Origin: Methylophaga sp. OBS1
Lineage (GTDB): Bacteria > Pseudomonadota > Gammaproteobacteria > Nitrosococcales > Methylophagaceae
Direction: 5' to 3'
Length of the DNA stretch: 64,000 bases
Assembly: GCF_026319365.1 (NCBI RefSeq)
Contig: NZ_JAPDMS010000003.1
Location: 124,001 to 188,000 of the forward strand
The stretch's first letter is position 1, and the number at the start of each line of letters is the position of its first letter. The translations under genes were made by a program, and so were the position numbers. Positions 26,997 through 39,314 of this stretch are shown piece after piece. Under the pieces are notes generated by a model that saw only the letters and a program-made list of their open reading frames with translations, did no database searches and had not been told where the DNA came from.

Positions 26997-28292
26997 ATGC
27001 ACCGCTTGAGCTGTTCGATATTCAGTCTGTGTCTGTTACTTTCTGTCGCCGCATGTGATCAAACTGCTTCAGAAACCAGTGATAGCCAGGCACTGCTCAT
27101 CAGCGGTGTGATTGATACTGTCGGCAAAATAAACGGTAAAAGTGGCAGTAGTCTGACGCTGAGACTGGAAAATTTGACGGCACTGCCTGACGGCAATGCC
27201 ATGATTGTCGAGAAAGAAACAGCACTGGAAAAACCGCAACAACCTGTTCCTTTCAAGCTCCGGGTTTTCCGCGATCAGTTGCAGATAGGCACGCCGTATA
27301 TTCTGCGCATTATTTATCAGGATGCCGAAGGCCATCGCTGGACAAACAGTCAGCTCTATTCGGTCAACCGCGCCACCAAAGAATCCCGGCTCGGTAAAGC
27401 ATTACTACAACCCGTGCTATCTCTCAAGAAGAATAAACCTCAGCTTTTCCTGTGCGGCAACAAAACCCTGAAGTTAGTTGAACAGGGGCAATCCGCCCAG
27501 CTACATATCCACGATGATGCCTACCATTTGATACCGGTTATTTCAGCTTCAGGCGCCAAATACCAGTCAGCTGACGGCAAAGTCGTATTCTGGAACAAGG
27601 GCATTGAAGCCAAATTATCCATGGCGGACTTTGAATGGCCGACCTGTGCCAGGGTCAGCGAGGATATTCTGGCTTTATTCCCTTTTCGTGCGCATGGCAA
27701 TGAACCTGGCTGGACTTTGTCGGCCAATGTGGATGAAGTGGTGCTGGACTGGAATTATGGTCAACAGCATCTGGTCATGCCCTACCCGGAACTCAATCTC
27801 ACTCACAGCGGTTTTGTGCTTCACTCTGAAGCCAACGTGCCGCTACTCAAAGTGAATGTGCTGAGCAGCTTATGCCGCGACAGTATGAGCGGCCGCCCCT
27901 ATCCCCAGCATGTGGAGCTTCATTATGGTGAACTGCATCTCACGGGCTGTGGTGGTGATAGCTATGCCCTACTGACAGGCAAAGAATGGGTTGTCGAGGA
28001 TATTGATGGCCAGGGACTGATTGATTTCAGCCGGGTCACCATGCAGTTTGACAGCGAAGGACGCTTGTCCGGCCATGCCAGTTGTAATCAGTACACCACC
28101 GCTTATGAGTTCAGTGAACAACTGGATATCGCTGATCCTATCGCTACCCGCAAAAGCTGTGCACCGGCACTGATGAAACAGGAACAGCGTTTTCTGGCTT
28201 TATTGAGTGAAGTGAAACGACTGGATTTCGACCCTACCGGGGCATTGTTATTATCAACGGTGGGCGGCCATACTTTGACCGCCCGCCGCTGA
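26997..28292 (+). CDS. Four-domain lipoprotein: YbaY, MliC, COG3650-type and META
   Basis: 431 aa. The signal peptide ends in a lipobox (LSVAAC, Cys20), so it is lipid-anchored in the envelope. Order by eye: a YbaY-like beta domain (about 33-125); an MliC-type lysozyme-inhibitor domain (about 148-212, with LFLCGNKTL, SASGAKYQ and FWNKGIEA); a COG3650-type domain (about 225-322, HGNEPGW, DSMSGRPYP, TGCGGD); and a META/HslJ domain (about 325-430, GKEWVVEDI, GHASCNQYTT). Each is usually a small stand-alone envelope protein. Lysozyme resistance or envelope stress is inferred. It is convergent with the RND genes, 10 nt apart. Confidence 0.82.
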   Translation: MHRLSCSIFSLCLLLSVAACDQTASETSDSQALLISGVIDTVGKINGKSGSSLTLRLENLTALPDGNAMIVEKETALEKPQQPVPFKLRVFRDQLQIGTPYILRIIYQDAEGHRWTNSQLYSVNRATKESRLGKALLQPVLSLKKNKPQLFLCGNKTLKLVEQGQSAQLHIHDDAYHLIPVISASGAKYQSADGKVVFWNKGIEAKLSMADFEWPTCARVSEDILALFPFRAHGNEPGWTLSANVDEVVLDWNYGQQHLVMPYPELNLTHSGFVLHSEANVPLLKVNVLSSLCRDSMSGRPYPQHVELHYGELHLTGCGGDSYALLTGKEWVVEDIDGQGLIDFSRVTMQFDSEGRLSGHASCNQYTTAYEFSEQLDIADPIATRKSCAPALMKQEQRFLALLSEVKRLDFDPTGALLLSTVGGHTLTARR

Positions 28293-28302
28293 GAGCCGTT
28301 TA

Positions 28303-31461
<3,159 letters not shown>

Positions 31462-31501
31462 CGCGTTCCTTCGTTCAGAAAGCTAATTGCGCTGTCGGTG
31501 C

Positions 31502-32683
31502 TTATTCAGTAGCAGCGACTTGCTGAGTATCGGCTGGTTTGGCTGTGACCTTGCTGTCAGGGCGAATATGCGACAGACCATTAACGACAACACGGTCGCC
31601 GCTTTGCAAACCTGACAGCACAATACGACTGCCCTCATGATGGGCGCCAAGCGTGACCTGGTGATAACTCACGACGTCATCATCATTAATGACATAGACG
31701 AATTTTTTGTCCTGGTTGGTGCCAACCGCACGTTCCGGTACCAGCATGACCGATTGTGGCTCTGCAGTACCAAGGCGCACATTGGCATACATACCCGGCG
31801 TCAACGCACCATCACTATTTTCAAAAATCGCTCTGGCGCGAATAGTGCCGCTGCTGGTGTCGAGTTGATTATCAAAAGAGTGGATCTGCCCCTGGTAAGT
31901 CACACTGCTATCCGCTGCCAGTGTCATCGCCACCGGCATGACTTTGTCACCCTGACTACGGCGCACTGTTCTGAGATAGGTCTGCTCATCAACATCAAAC
32001 TCGGCATAGAGCTTGTCATTGGCGACCAGCGTAGTCAGCACCGGCGCGTTAGGTGAGGTTTCGATAATGTTACCCACCGTCAGTTCAGCACGACTGACCT
32101 GACCGCTGAAGGGCGCGCGGATAAAACAGTAATCCAGATTCAGTTTGGCCTGTGCCAATGCGCTGCTGGCCTCTTCAATAGAAGCAGTCGCAACTTGAAA
32201 CTCGTTTTTCGCTGCATCAAACACACTTTCCGATACCAGTTTCTTTTTAACCAGTTGTTCACTGCGCTTAAGTTCATCTTCAGCCAACTTGGCGCGGGAG
32301 CGGGCTGACGTCAGTTGGGCTTCAGCACGTTTGACCGCTGCCTGGTAAGGGCGCGGGTCAATCACAAACAACAGATCGCCTTTTTCTACCTGTTGCGCGT
32401 CTTCAAACAAGACCTGTTGAAGTTCGCCGCCTACCAGTGGCTTTATTTCAGCCATATCCACCGCACTCAGTCGACCGGAAAAACCCGTCCAGATCCGAAC
32501 GTCCTGTGGCGCAACGGTGATAAACTCCGCCACGGGAGGGGGCGGCGCAGCTGCAGCCGTATCCTCGGTCTGTTCACTATTGGCGATATTGAAATAAACG
32601 GCAGCTGCGGCAATAGAGAGCATTAGCAGCAGGCTCAGTTTGAACCAGCCGCGAGACTGACGTTTAGATGATGTATTTGACAT
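31502..32683 (-). CDS. RND efflux periplasmic adaptor (membrane fusion protein)
   Basis: 393 aa, MexE/OqxA/AcrA-like. An N-terminal membrane anchor (LSLLLMLSIAAAAVYF) is followed by the lipoyl half motif (GGELQQVLFEDAQQVEKGDLLFVID), a helical hairpin rich in Ala/Glu/Lys (about 110-180), the second lipoyl half (DYCFIRAPFSGQVSRAELTVG) and beta-barrel domains. No lipobox Cys is seen. It is the first gene of the efflux pair, divergent from tetR. Confidence 0.94.
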   Translation of the reverse strand: MSNTSSKRQSRGWFKLSLLLMLSIAAAAVYFNIANSEQTEDTAAAAPPPPVAEFITVAPQDVRIWTGFSGRLSAVDMAEIKPLVGGELQQVLFEDAQQVEKGDLLFVIDPRPYQAAVKRAEAQLTSARSRAKLAEDELKRSEQLVKKKLVSESVFDAAKNEFQVATASIEEASSALAQAKLNLDYCFIRAPFSGQVSRAELTVGNIIETSPNAPVLTTLVANDKLYAEFDVDEQTYLRTVRRSQGDKVMPVAMTLAADSSVTYQGQIHSFDNQLDTSSGTIRARAIFENSDGALTPGMYANVRLGTAEPQSVMLVPERAVGTNQDKKFVYVINDDDVVSYHQVTLGAHHEGSRIVLSGLQSGDRVVVNGLSHIRPDSKVTAKPADTQQVAATE

Positions 32684-32987
32684 GCTTTATCTCCCACCGC
32701 CTTGTCGGCAGTGCTGACCATCCTTGAAACCATTCCGAAGCGGAATGCAGAAGCGAAAGCTTACATACCGGTCGGTATGCACGTCAAGTCAAGCCGTGTT
32801 TTGTGCGCTAAACACGAACCTCAATAACAGATATGTTATTGATTTAAAATAAGACTGTTATCAGAAGGCAGTTATTTTAAGTATCCCGCCGCTGCGCAAA
32901 AATATATAACAAAATGATGACATTTTCCTTGCCACACAAACCGTATGGTATTTATACTGGGCATCAACTTTTCATGTAGCGAACAAG
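32684..32987. promoter_or_regulatory. Divergent control region of RND operon and tetR gene
   Basis: This 304-bp gap holds no ORF. It contains the operator at 32764-32779. Minus-strand TTGACG (32787-32782) lies beside it and could be the -35 of the efflux operon, which would place the operator between -35 and -10. The rest, 32800-32930, is AT-rich with nothing further recognised. Confidence 0.6.
32764..32779. promoter_or_regulatory. TetR-family operator
   Basis: CATACCG and CGGTATG half-sites are separated by 2 bp. The dyad resembles operators bound by many TetR/AcrR repressors of efflux genes. It sits between the divergent regulator and pump genes. Confidence 0.75.
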
Positions 32988-33638
32988 ATGTCTGTTGTAG
33001 AAACTAAAGAAAAATTGCTGGAAACGGCACTGGCGCTGATCTGGCAAAGCAATTACAGCGTGGTAGGCGTCAATGAGATCTGCAAACAGGCCGGTGTGAC
33101 TAAGGGCGCGTTTTATCATCACTTCGAGTCCAAAGCTAACCTTTTCTGTGAAGCCACCACTTTTTACTGGCAAGTTATCAAGAAAGACCTCGACAACATA
33201 TTCTCCCCCGTCAACAGCCCGCTGGAACAATTGGAAAACCTGATTCAGTTCCTGTTCCGCTCCAAACTCAGTGATAATAGTGTTCGCGGCTGTCCATTTT
33301 TCAATGCCGGCGCCCAGATCGGTACCGACGATCAAAAAGTGCTGGAAGCATTGAAAAATCTGTCGCAAATGGCCATCACCTACAACCTCGCTCTGATAAA
33401 GTCACTGGATGCCGGTGGTTATCTGGAACGCACCGGTGATATGGAACAGCAGGCGCGGCTGGTTTATCACTATATTCATGGTGTGATGAGCTATGCCTAC
33501 GTGCAGCCCGATATCTGCACTATTAAGAAAGATCTGCCTGAAGGGCTCTACCGATTACTTGGCGTTAAACAGGAATTTTGGTTCAGTACTTCACCAACCT
33601 GGGAAGCCGAACCCGCCATTTTTCAGCACCGTGGCTAA
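32988..33638 (+). CDS. TetR/AcrR family transcriptional regulator
   Basis: 216 aa. N-terminal helix-turn-helix: VGVNEICKQAGVTKGAFYHHF at about 27-47. The C-terminal ligand domain has a NSVRGCPFFNAGAQI segment as in TetR_C_16/AcrR-like proteins. The ligand is unknown. It is divergent from the RND pair, with an operator between them, so it most likely represses that operon and itself. Its stop codon abuts that of thpR with no gap. Confidence 0.92.
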   Translation: MSVVETKEKLLETALALIWQSNYSVVGVNEICKQAGVTKGAFYHHFESKANLFCEATTFYWQVIKKDLDNIFSPVNSPLEQLENLIQFLFRSKLSDNSVRGCPFFNAGAQIGTDDQKVLEALKNLSQMAITYNLALIKSLDAGGYLERTGDMEQQARLVYHYIHGVMSYAYVQPDICTIKKDLPEGLYRLLGVKQEFWFSTSPTWEAEPAIFQHRG

Positions 33639-34154
33639 CTAGTTCAACCGCAAGGGCCACTTTTCAAGCACCTGATATTTGACGCCCTGCCCCGTCGATA
33701 CCGACTCGACCAGAACAAAATGATCAGCGCAGAAATTAATCGGCTGAAACTTTATCCTCGGACGCTTCTGTGCTTTACGTGCCAGGGTGATATGCGCACG
33801 GTAATGACGTCTTTCCACCAGGCTGACCGGGTAAGCTTCAACCATTCTGCTCAAAGCATTCACCAATGTGTAGAGCGGTTTCGGTTGCCGCCGACAGGTC
33901 AGACACAACACCCGCGGTCGTTGCCAGAAGTCGAGTTCATCAAACTGTAATCGTATCGGACGGCCCTGGATATCAGCTGCTTCGCGCCGCAAAGCGTCCG
34001 CAGTCGCATCATCGACATTTCCCAGAAATACCAGGGTCATGTGCAGGTTCTCGGGTACCAATCTGCGACCTGGCTGTTCAATCGACTGATTGAGCGCGTC
34101 AATTTCAGCACGAGTCTGCTCATCTGGCCATAAAGCAAAAAACAAACGTTTCAT
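33639..34154 (-). CDS. thpR: RNA 2',3'-cyclic phosphodiesterase
   Basis: 171 aa, 2H phosphoesterase superfamily (LigT/ThpR). It opens VKRLFFALWP-like at MKRLFFALWPDE and carries both HxT motifs, HMTLVFLG and HITLARK. It hydrolyses 2',3'-cyclic phosphates on RNA ends. The ATG at 34154 is chosen because the 22-residue upstream extension is not conserved and lies in the diguanylate cyclase gene. The start is 4 nt after that gene's stop. Confidence 0.92.
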   Translation of the reverse strand: MKRLFFALWPDEQTRAEIDALNQSIEQPGRRLVPENLHMTLVFLGNVDDATADALRREAADIQGRPIRLQFDELDFWQRPRVLCLTCRRQPKPLYTLVNALSRMVEAYPVSLVERRHYRAHITLARKAQKRPRIKFQPINFCADHFVLVESVSTGQGVKYQVLEKWPLRLN

Positions 34155-34158
34155 GACA

Positions 34159-35589
34159 CTAAAAACTGATGGTCTGGTTACGCCCGCTGTGTTTGGCTTG
34201 ATAGAGCGCCTGATCTGCACGTTTTATACAGTCTTCAATCATCTCATCATCGCGGAAATCGGTGACACCAAAACTGGCGGTAATGACCATGTCATCAGCA
34301 CCAAAATCGGTCTGAGCAATCAGTTTCCGCAGCTGCTCTGCCAGTGACCTGGCACCCTGTAGATCGGTTTCCGGACAGAGGATGAGAAACTCTTCGCCTC
34401 CCCAACGACCCGCAATATCGCTGCCACGTACATTTTCTGACAACAAATCCGCCATTGTTTTCAAAACCTCATCACCGAAAACATGTCCGAAAGCATCATT
34501 AATCCGTTTGAAATGGTCAATATCCATTAGCAGTAATGCGAAAACATGCCCGTAACGGTGATAGCGTTCCAGTTCGTATTCGAACGCCTGTTGCAAATAG
34601 AGGCGATTGGGCATGCCTGTCAGGTGATCGTGTTGAGAGATACGTTCCAGTTTTCTGTTGGCCTGCTGTAACTGTCGGTTAGCTCGTCTTATCGTGTAGT
34701 AGTGGAAGAAAAACAGGCTGGACAAAAGCACAACACCGGCCAGAAGCTGCCAGATCCGTGTTGGATTCATTTTGTAGTCAAACTCCAGCGACAGCCAGTT
34801 ATTCAGAATCTGCTGTCGGTCCACCTCATGTGTCTCGGCTATTGCCTTGTTATAGATTGACAACAGCAACGGCAGGTCTCGTCGCACCCCGACCGACATC
34901 GAATATTGCTTATCCAGTACACCACTGATTTTGATGTGAGAAATACCGTGCTTGAGCGTTTGAAAGTTAATACTGGGAACCGTGTCGATAAAACCGTAGA
35001 CCTGCCCTTTCTCTACCAGTTTGAGTCCGGCTTGGGCAGAGTCAACCAGCATCAGGCTGATTTGCGGGTAGGTCTCACGCATCATTTCGACAGCGGCATA
35101 GCCTCTGACCATGGCGAAGGTTTTGTCCCTAATTGGCAGCATATTGATAATAAACTGCTGGTCAGGCTGGGTAGCAATGGCAAAAGGGTATTTGATAAAG
35201 GGTCGGGTGACCCGCAAGTAACCACGACGACTGGGGACATCCTGAGCGCTGGATAAAACATCACATTTTTTCTGCTGCATGAATTCCAGTGCCTGATCCC
35301 AACTGTCAGTCCGTTGAATCTCTACCGGCTTACCTATCATCTCCGCCCACAGCGCATGGAAGCCGGACATAATGCCAACATGCTGCCCTGCTTCGTCAAT
35401 AGCCTCATAGGGCATCCAGTCAGGATCGCTGCAGAGACGGATAACCTCTACATTTTCTAGCCATTTTTTCTCATTGCTGGTCAGAGACAATCGCTCATCC
35501 GCGCCCAGAACCGGAAAAGCCGCTGCCAGCAACATCATGACTAGCAGCGGTTTATTGATCCATTGTCTCTTCCATGAAAACATCGGCAT
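34159..35589 (-). CDS. Diguanylate cyclase with periplasmic solute-binding (SBP_bac_3) sensor
   Basis: 476 aa. A signal or anchor segment (about 14-29), a periplasmic type-3 solute-binding domain (about 45-270; VIRLCSDPDWMPYEA, DSWDQALEFMQQKKCDVL), one transmembrane helix (about 283-302), a short coiled coil and a GGDEF domain (about 320-474). The active site RWGGEEF is intact, with an I-site RGSD five residues before it. It should make c-di-GMP in response to a small periplasmic ligand such as an amino acid. It is cotranscribed with thpR. Confidence 0.93.
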   Translation of the reverse strand: MPMFSWKRQWINKPLLVMMLLAAAFPVLGADERLSLTSNEKKWLENVEVIRLCSDPDWMPYEAIDEAGQHVGIMSGFHALWAEMIGKPVEIQRTDSWDQALEFMQQKKCDVLSSAQDVPSRRGYLRVTRPFIKYPFAIATQPDQQFIINMLPIRDKTFAMVRGYAAVEMMRETYPQISLMLVDSAQAGLKLVEKGQVYGFIDTVPSINFQTLKHGISHIKISGVLDKQYSMSVGVRRDLPLLLSIYNKAIAETHEVDRQQILNNWLSLEFDYKMNPTRIWQLLAGVVLLSSLFFFHYYTIRRANRQLQQANRKLERISQHDHLTGMPNRLYLQQAFEYELERYHRYGHVFALLLMDIDHFKRINDAFGHVFGDEVLKTMADLLSENVRGSDIAGRWGGEEFLILCPETDLQGARSLAEQLRKLIAQTDFGADDMVITASFGVTDFRDDEMIEDCIKRADQALYQAKHSGRNQTISF

Positions 35590-35599
35590 AACTTAGTCA

Positions 35600-36370
35600 T
35601 TATTCATGGTCACGAATAAACACCCAGTCGTCCCCTTTTGACATCTCATCACTGAAGCGATATCCATCGTAATCGAAGCGTTTAATCGACTCCGGATCAG
35701 ATAACTGATGATCGATAATATAACGACTCATCAACCCACGGGCTTTCTTGGCGTAGAAGCTGATCATTTTATACTGGCCGTTTTTCCAGTCCTTGAATAC
35801 CGGGGTAATAATCCGGGCATCCAGTTTTTTGGCCTGTATCGCCTTGAAGTATTCATTAGAAGCAAGATTAATCAACACACCATCTTTTAGTCCTGCTTCC
35901 TGTTGTAAGGATTCACGCAGCTTCCCGTCCCAGAAGGCATACAAGTCCTTGCCAGCCTCATTATCCAGTCTGGTCCCCATTTCCAGCCGGTAAGGCTGAA
36001 TCAGATCCAGTGGCTTAAGCACGCCATAAAGACCGGAAAGAATCCGGAGATGCTGTTGCGCATAGTCAAAACCCGCTTTATCCAGGCTTTCCGCATCCAG
36101 TCCGGTGTAGACATCACCTTTGAATGCCAGCACGGCCTGTTTGGCATTGTCGGCGTTGAACGGCGTATGCCAGGACTCATAACGAGCCGCATTGAGGCCG
36201 GCAAGTTTATCGCTGAGCTTCATCAGACTGGCGATGTCAGCGGTGCTCATCTTCCTCAGTCTGTCTATAAGCCTGGCCGAGTCATCCAGAAAGCGAGGCT
36301 GACTGGCGTCTTTGGTGACAGGGTCGGTGTCGAAGTCCAGCGTCTTTGCGGGGGAAATCACCATCAACAT
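35600..36370 (-). CDS. yaaA: Peroxide stress protein YaaA
   Basis: 256 aa, UPF0246/YaaA family. It starts [14 protein letters not shown] and contains [27 protein letters not shown] and [13 protein letters not shown]. In E. coli it lowers free iron and limits DNA damage under peroxide stress, and it binds DNA. It ends just after the start of the GGDEF gene region (11 nt gap) and follows the DUF4389 gene by about 27 nt, so it may share their transcript. Confidence 0.95.
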   Translation of the reverse strand: MLMVISPAKTLDFDTDPVTKDASQPRFLDDSARLIDRLRKMSTADIASLMKLSDKLAGLNAARYESWHTPFNADNAKQAVLAFKGDVYTGLDAESLDKAGFDYAQQHLRILSGLYGVLKPLDLIQPYRLEMGTRLDNEAGKDLYAFWDGKLRESLQQEAGLKDGVLINLASNEYFKAIQAKKLDARIITPVFKDWKNGQYKMISFYAKKARGLMSRYIIDHQLSDPESIKRFDYDGYRFSDEMSKGDDWVFIRDHE

Positions 36371-36397
36371 GGGTTGCTTATATCCTTTGTTTATCGT

Positions 36398-36781
36398 TTA
36401 TTTCTGATTGGGATCACTGCGTTTATCACCACCGGGCTGACCGGTATCGCCCATGTTTTCTACTGACTGTGAATAATCGTCATCATCGTCCTCAGCACTG
36501 TCGTCTTCCTGTTCCCAGTTATCAAACGGAAAAGGACGGCGATCATCGGTATAGGTCAGAAACGCTACAATCCGGTAGACATATTTAGACAGATCGTCGG
36601 CAAAATCCCCGATATCGTCATTGGGTTTGCCCGTAAACAGCGCAAACAGCAACTGAACAATCACCACCACCGTAACCAGCATCATCACCAGATAGAGAAT
36701 GACGGCAAACAGAAGCATGTATAGAATCCGCAGCCACTGATTTTTGTTACTGACATTCTTTTTGACCGTTTCGTTATCCAT
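36398..36781 (-). CDS. DUF4389 family membrane protein
   Basis: 127 aa. One long hydrophobic segment (about 16-48, ILYMLLFAVILYLVMMLVTV), then a short conserved stretch (LSKYVYRIVAFLTYTDDRRPFPF) typical of DUF4389, and a very acidic C-terminal tail (EDDSAEDDDDDYS). Function unknown; expected in the inner membrane with a cytoplasmic acidic tail. Confidence 0.85.
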   Translation of the reverse strand: MDNETVKKNVSNKNQWLRILYMLLFAVILYLVMMLVTVVVIVQLLFALFTGKPNDDIGDFADDLSKYVYRIVAFLTYTDDRRPFPFDNWEQEDDSAEDDDDDYSQSVENMGDTGQPGGDKRSDPNQK

Positions 36782-36893
36782 TGCTTTTCTCCATGTAGAA
36801 TCCTGAGCTTACTTTACCACTTCACTGGCCCTAGAGCTTGAAGCCGGATTGTGGGACACTTAGCCGATTGTAATCAAGATTAATGAATTTGAA

Positions 36894-37418
36894 ATGAAAT
36901 TATCGGCGGCCTGCCTGATTGCAGGTATAGACAGATTCACCGAGACCACCGGTAAAGCCGTGTCCTGGCTGGTATTGGCCATGGTTTTACTCATCTGTTA
37001 TGACGTAGCCATGCGCTATTTGTTCCAGCAGGGATCAGTGGCGCTGCAGGAACTGGAATGGCATCTGTTCGCTCTGATGTTTCTGCTCGGTGGTGCCTAC
37101 ACCATGAAACATGATGACCACGTGCGTGTCGACATTCTTTATCAGAGCCGCTTCGTTTCAGACCGTGGTCGCGCCTGGATCAGCATTCTAGGCACCTGTC
37201 TGTTCCTGTTTCCATTCTGCTTTTTAATTCTTTTCACCACCTGGCCTTTTGTTGAAAACGCCTTCAATTATCGAGAAGGCTCGCCCGATCCCGGCGGCCT
37301 GCCCCACCGATTCATACTGAAAGGTGCCATCCTGGTTGCTTTTGTCATGCTGATGCTGCAGGGCTTGGCTGAACTGCTGAAGCAGGTCGAAGTGTTACGT
37401 CACAAGGAGAGCCGCTGA
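36894..37418 (+). CDS. TRAP transporter small permease (DctQ)
   Basis: 174 aa, four transmembrane helices. DVAMRYLFQQGSVALQELEWHLFALMFLLGG and the HDDHVRVDILY segment mark the DctQ family, specifically the type paired with mannitol/chloroaromatic-type systems. It overlaps the large permease gene (ATG starts at the last base of this stop codon). No substrate-binding DctP gene is found on either side. Confidence 0.92.
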   Translation: MKLSAACLIAGIDRFTETTGKAVSWLVLAMVLLICYDVAMRYLFQQGSVALQELEWHLFALMFLLGGAYTMKHDDHVRVDILYQSRFVSDRGRAWISILGTCLFLFPFCFLILFTTWPFVENAFNYREGSPDPGGLPHRFILKGAILVAFVMLMLQGLAELLKQVEVLRHKESR

Positions 37419-38725
37419 TGGAATACTGGGCTCTCGCCATGTTCGCCGTGCTGTTCCTGCTGTTACTGGCAGGCTACCCGGTGGCCTTTACTTTGGGCGC
37501 TATCGCCCTCGCTTTTGGCAGCATTTTCCTGGGCATGGGCTTCTTCGAGCTGCTGCCATTCCGCATCTGGGGCATTATGACCAACTTCACGTTGCTGGCA
37601 GTGCCACTGTTCGTATTTATGGGCGTGCTGCTGGAGAAGTCGGGAATTGCTGAAGAACTCCTCGATACCATGGGGCGGCTATTTGGCAAGGTTCGCGGGG
37701 GCTTGGCCATTTCCGTGGTTGTGGTCGGCGCGTTGCTCGCGGCCACCACGGGTGTTGTGGGCGCCTCGGTCGTCACCATGGCAGTCATTGCCTTACCGGT
37801 GATGCTTAAGCGCGGTTACGCGCCCTCGCTGGCCAGTGGCACCATTGCCGCTTCCGGGACACTGGGACAGATTATTCCGCCCAGTATCATTCTGATTCTG
37901 CTGGGTGATGTGATTGGGGTGCCGGTCGGTGAACTGTTTATTGCCGCGACCATTCCTGGAGCCCTGTTGATCGCAGGTTATATTCTCTATATCGTCTGGA
38001 TTGCCTGGCGTAAGCCTGAGCTGGCACCGGCCATGAATGCGACTGAAGAATTTGATACCGGTCTGGCGCTGGCCGTGATTAAAAGTCTGTTGCCCCCATT
38101 ATTTCTAATTATCGCGGTACTGGGCTCTATTTTCTTCGGCGTGGCCTCTCCCACCGAATCCGCGGCAGTGGGTGCATTGGGCGCCATGATCCTGGCAGCA
38201 CTGCATAAGCGTCTTAATCTCGGTAATCTGCGCGAGGCCATGCAGAAAACCACGCGACTGACCAGCATGGTGTTCATCATCTTTATCGGCGCCACGGCTT
38301 TCGGTCTGGTGTTTGTGGGCATGGGCGGTGACAGGCTGATCCTGGATATCTTCAGCGGCCTGCCGGGTGGTAAGTGGACCTTTCTGATTCTGAGCATGCT
38401 GCTGATATTCCTGCTCGGTTTCTTCCTCGACTTTATTGAAATCTGCTTTATCGTGGTACCGGTGATCGCCCCGGTTGCCGTTCATATGGGACTGGATCCA
38501 CTGTGGTTTGCCCTGCTAATCGCCCTTAATCTGCAGACCTCGTTTTTAACGCCGCCATTTGGCTTTTCCCTGTTCTACCTTAAAGCCAGTGCGCCCCCCA
38601 CGCTTAAACTGCAGTCGATTTATCAAGGCATCATACCGTTTGTGGTGCTACAGATCATCGTACTGGCTCTGATGATTGCCTTCCCGCAAATCAGCTTATG
38701 GCTGCCAGGACTGATGCAGGACTAA
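37418..38725 (+). CDS. TRAP transporter large permease (DctM)
   Basis: 435 aa polytopic inner-membrane protein that carries the sodium- or proton-coupled transport step. Conserved DctM segments: GYPVAFTLGAIAL, AVPLFVFMGVLLEKSGIAEELL, GTIAASGTLGQIIPPSIILILLG (only part is quoted from the motif GQIIPPSI) and FLDFIEICFIVVPV. The substrate is unknown because the binding protein is missing from the window; a carboxylate is most likely by family. Confidence 0.93.
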   Translation: MEYWALAMFAVLFLLLLAGYPVAFTLGAIALAFGSIFLGMGFFELLPFRIWGIMTNFTLLAVPLFVFMGVLLEKSGIAEELLDTMGRLFGKVRGGLAISVVVVGALLAATTGVVGASVVTMAVIALPVMLKRGYAPSLASGTIAASGTLGQIIPPSIILILLGDVIGVPVGELFIAATIPGALLIAGYILYIVWIAWRKPELAPAMNATEEFDTGLALAVIKSLLPPLFLIIAVLGSIFFGVASPTESAAVGALGAMILAALHKRLNLGNLREAMQKTTRLTSMVFIIFIGATAFGLVFVGMGGDRLILDIFSGLPGGKWTFLILSMLLIFLLGFFLDFIEICFIVVPVIAPVAVHMGLDPLWFALLIALNLQTSFLTPPFGFSLFYLKASAPPTLKLQSIYQGIIPFVVLQIIVLALMIAFPQISLWLPGLMQD

Positions 38726-38733
38726 AACAGACT

Positions 38734-38755
38734 TGCCCGCCCACATGGACGGGCA
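38734..38755 (+). terminator. Possible terminator after dctM
   Basis: TGCCCG and CGGGCA form a 6-bp stem, extendable by CC/GG with one mismatch. There is no T tract. It lies between the convergent dctM and the 156-aa gene. Confidence 0.35.
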
Positions 38756-38769
38756 GTCATGTCCAGCCT

Positions 38770-39240
38770 CTACAAAGGCGGAATGATATCGATGTCAGGC
38801 AATGCCTTATCCTGTTTGAGCCGCTGGAACTCCTGCTTGACCTGTTCATCAATATAGCTCGACTCTTCCCGCAACAAGGCGGTGCACTCTTCGGCTGCCA
38901 TCAGAAAAGCTTCCAGTGCTTTTTCGTTTTCCGGTGTCTGATCACCGGTCTGGATGAGACCGCCTTCATGCGCCAGAGAATCACGATGATTATTGACCAG
39001 TCTCAGCTTTTGAATCAGTGACTCATTTCGACTGAAGGGTTTGAACAGTTCAATCAAGCGGGGCATGGCGGCTTCATCAATGCTTTTCAGTGGCGCTTCA
39101 TAGGCCAGAGCGGATGAAACTCGCAGGTGAATAAAAGTCTGGCAGCGGTACAGACAAAACCTCAGCCCTTCTTCCAGGTACTGGTAATTCACCATGCAGT
39201 TGGCTAGTTTTTCCGGGTAAGGCGCGAGTTGCTTAACCAT
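38770..39240 (-). CDS. Hypothetical helical protein with HEPN-like motif, 156 aa
   Basis: Not recognised. All-helical by composition. It contains NNHRDSLAHEG near residue 88, where R-x4-H fits the RX4-6H motif of HEPN domains (RNases or nucleotide-binding partners), but this alone is weak. A second half is rich in Glu/Lys with no membrane segment. It stands alone, 74 bp downstream of the spermidine-synthase-like gene, with a 30-bp dyad in that gap. Confidence 0.7.
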   Translation of the reverse strand: MVKQLAPYPEKLANCMVNYQYLEEGLRFCLYRCQTFIHLRVSSALAYEAPLKSIDEAAMPRLIELFKPFSRNESLIQKLRLVNNHRDSLAHEGGLIQTGDQTPENEKALEAFLMAAEECTALLREESSYIDEQVKQEFQRLKQDKALPDIDIIPPL

Positions 39241-39272
39241 TGCTTAACTCCTCTTCTGCTGTAAATGTTTTC

Positions 39273-39302
39273 TTAACGTACTGACTAGTCAGTCCACGTT
39301 AA
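39273..39302. promoter_or_regulatory. Nested palindrome, candidate operator
   Basis: ACTGACTAGTCAGT (39280-39293) is a perfect 14-bp palindrome, flanked by TTAACGT and ACGTTAA to form a 30-bp dyad. It resembles TetR-family operators. It lies 40 bp before the 156-aa gene start. No T tract makes it unlikely as a terminator. Confidence 0.5.
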
Positions 39303-39314
39303 GGATATAAACGT

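Noticed and set aside
32931..32960. Second TetR operator near the tetR start (ACCGTATGGTAT)
   Set aside because: Only a partial half-site match; too weak to claim.
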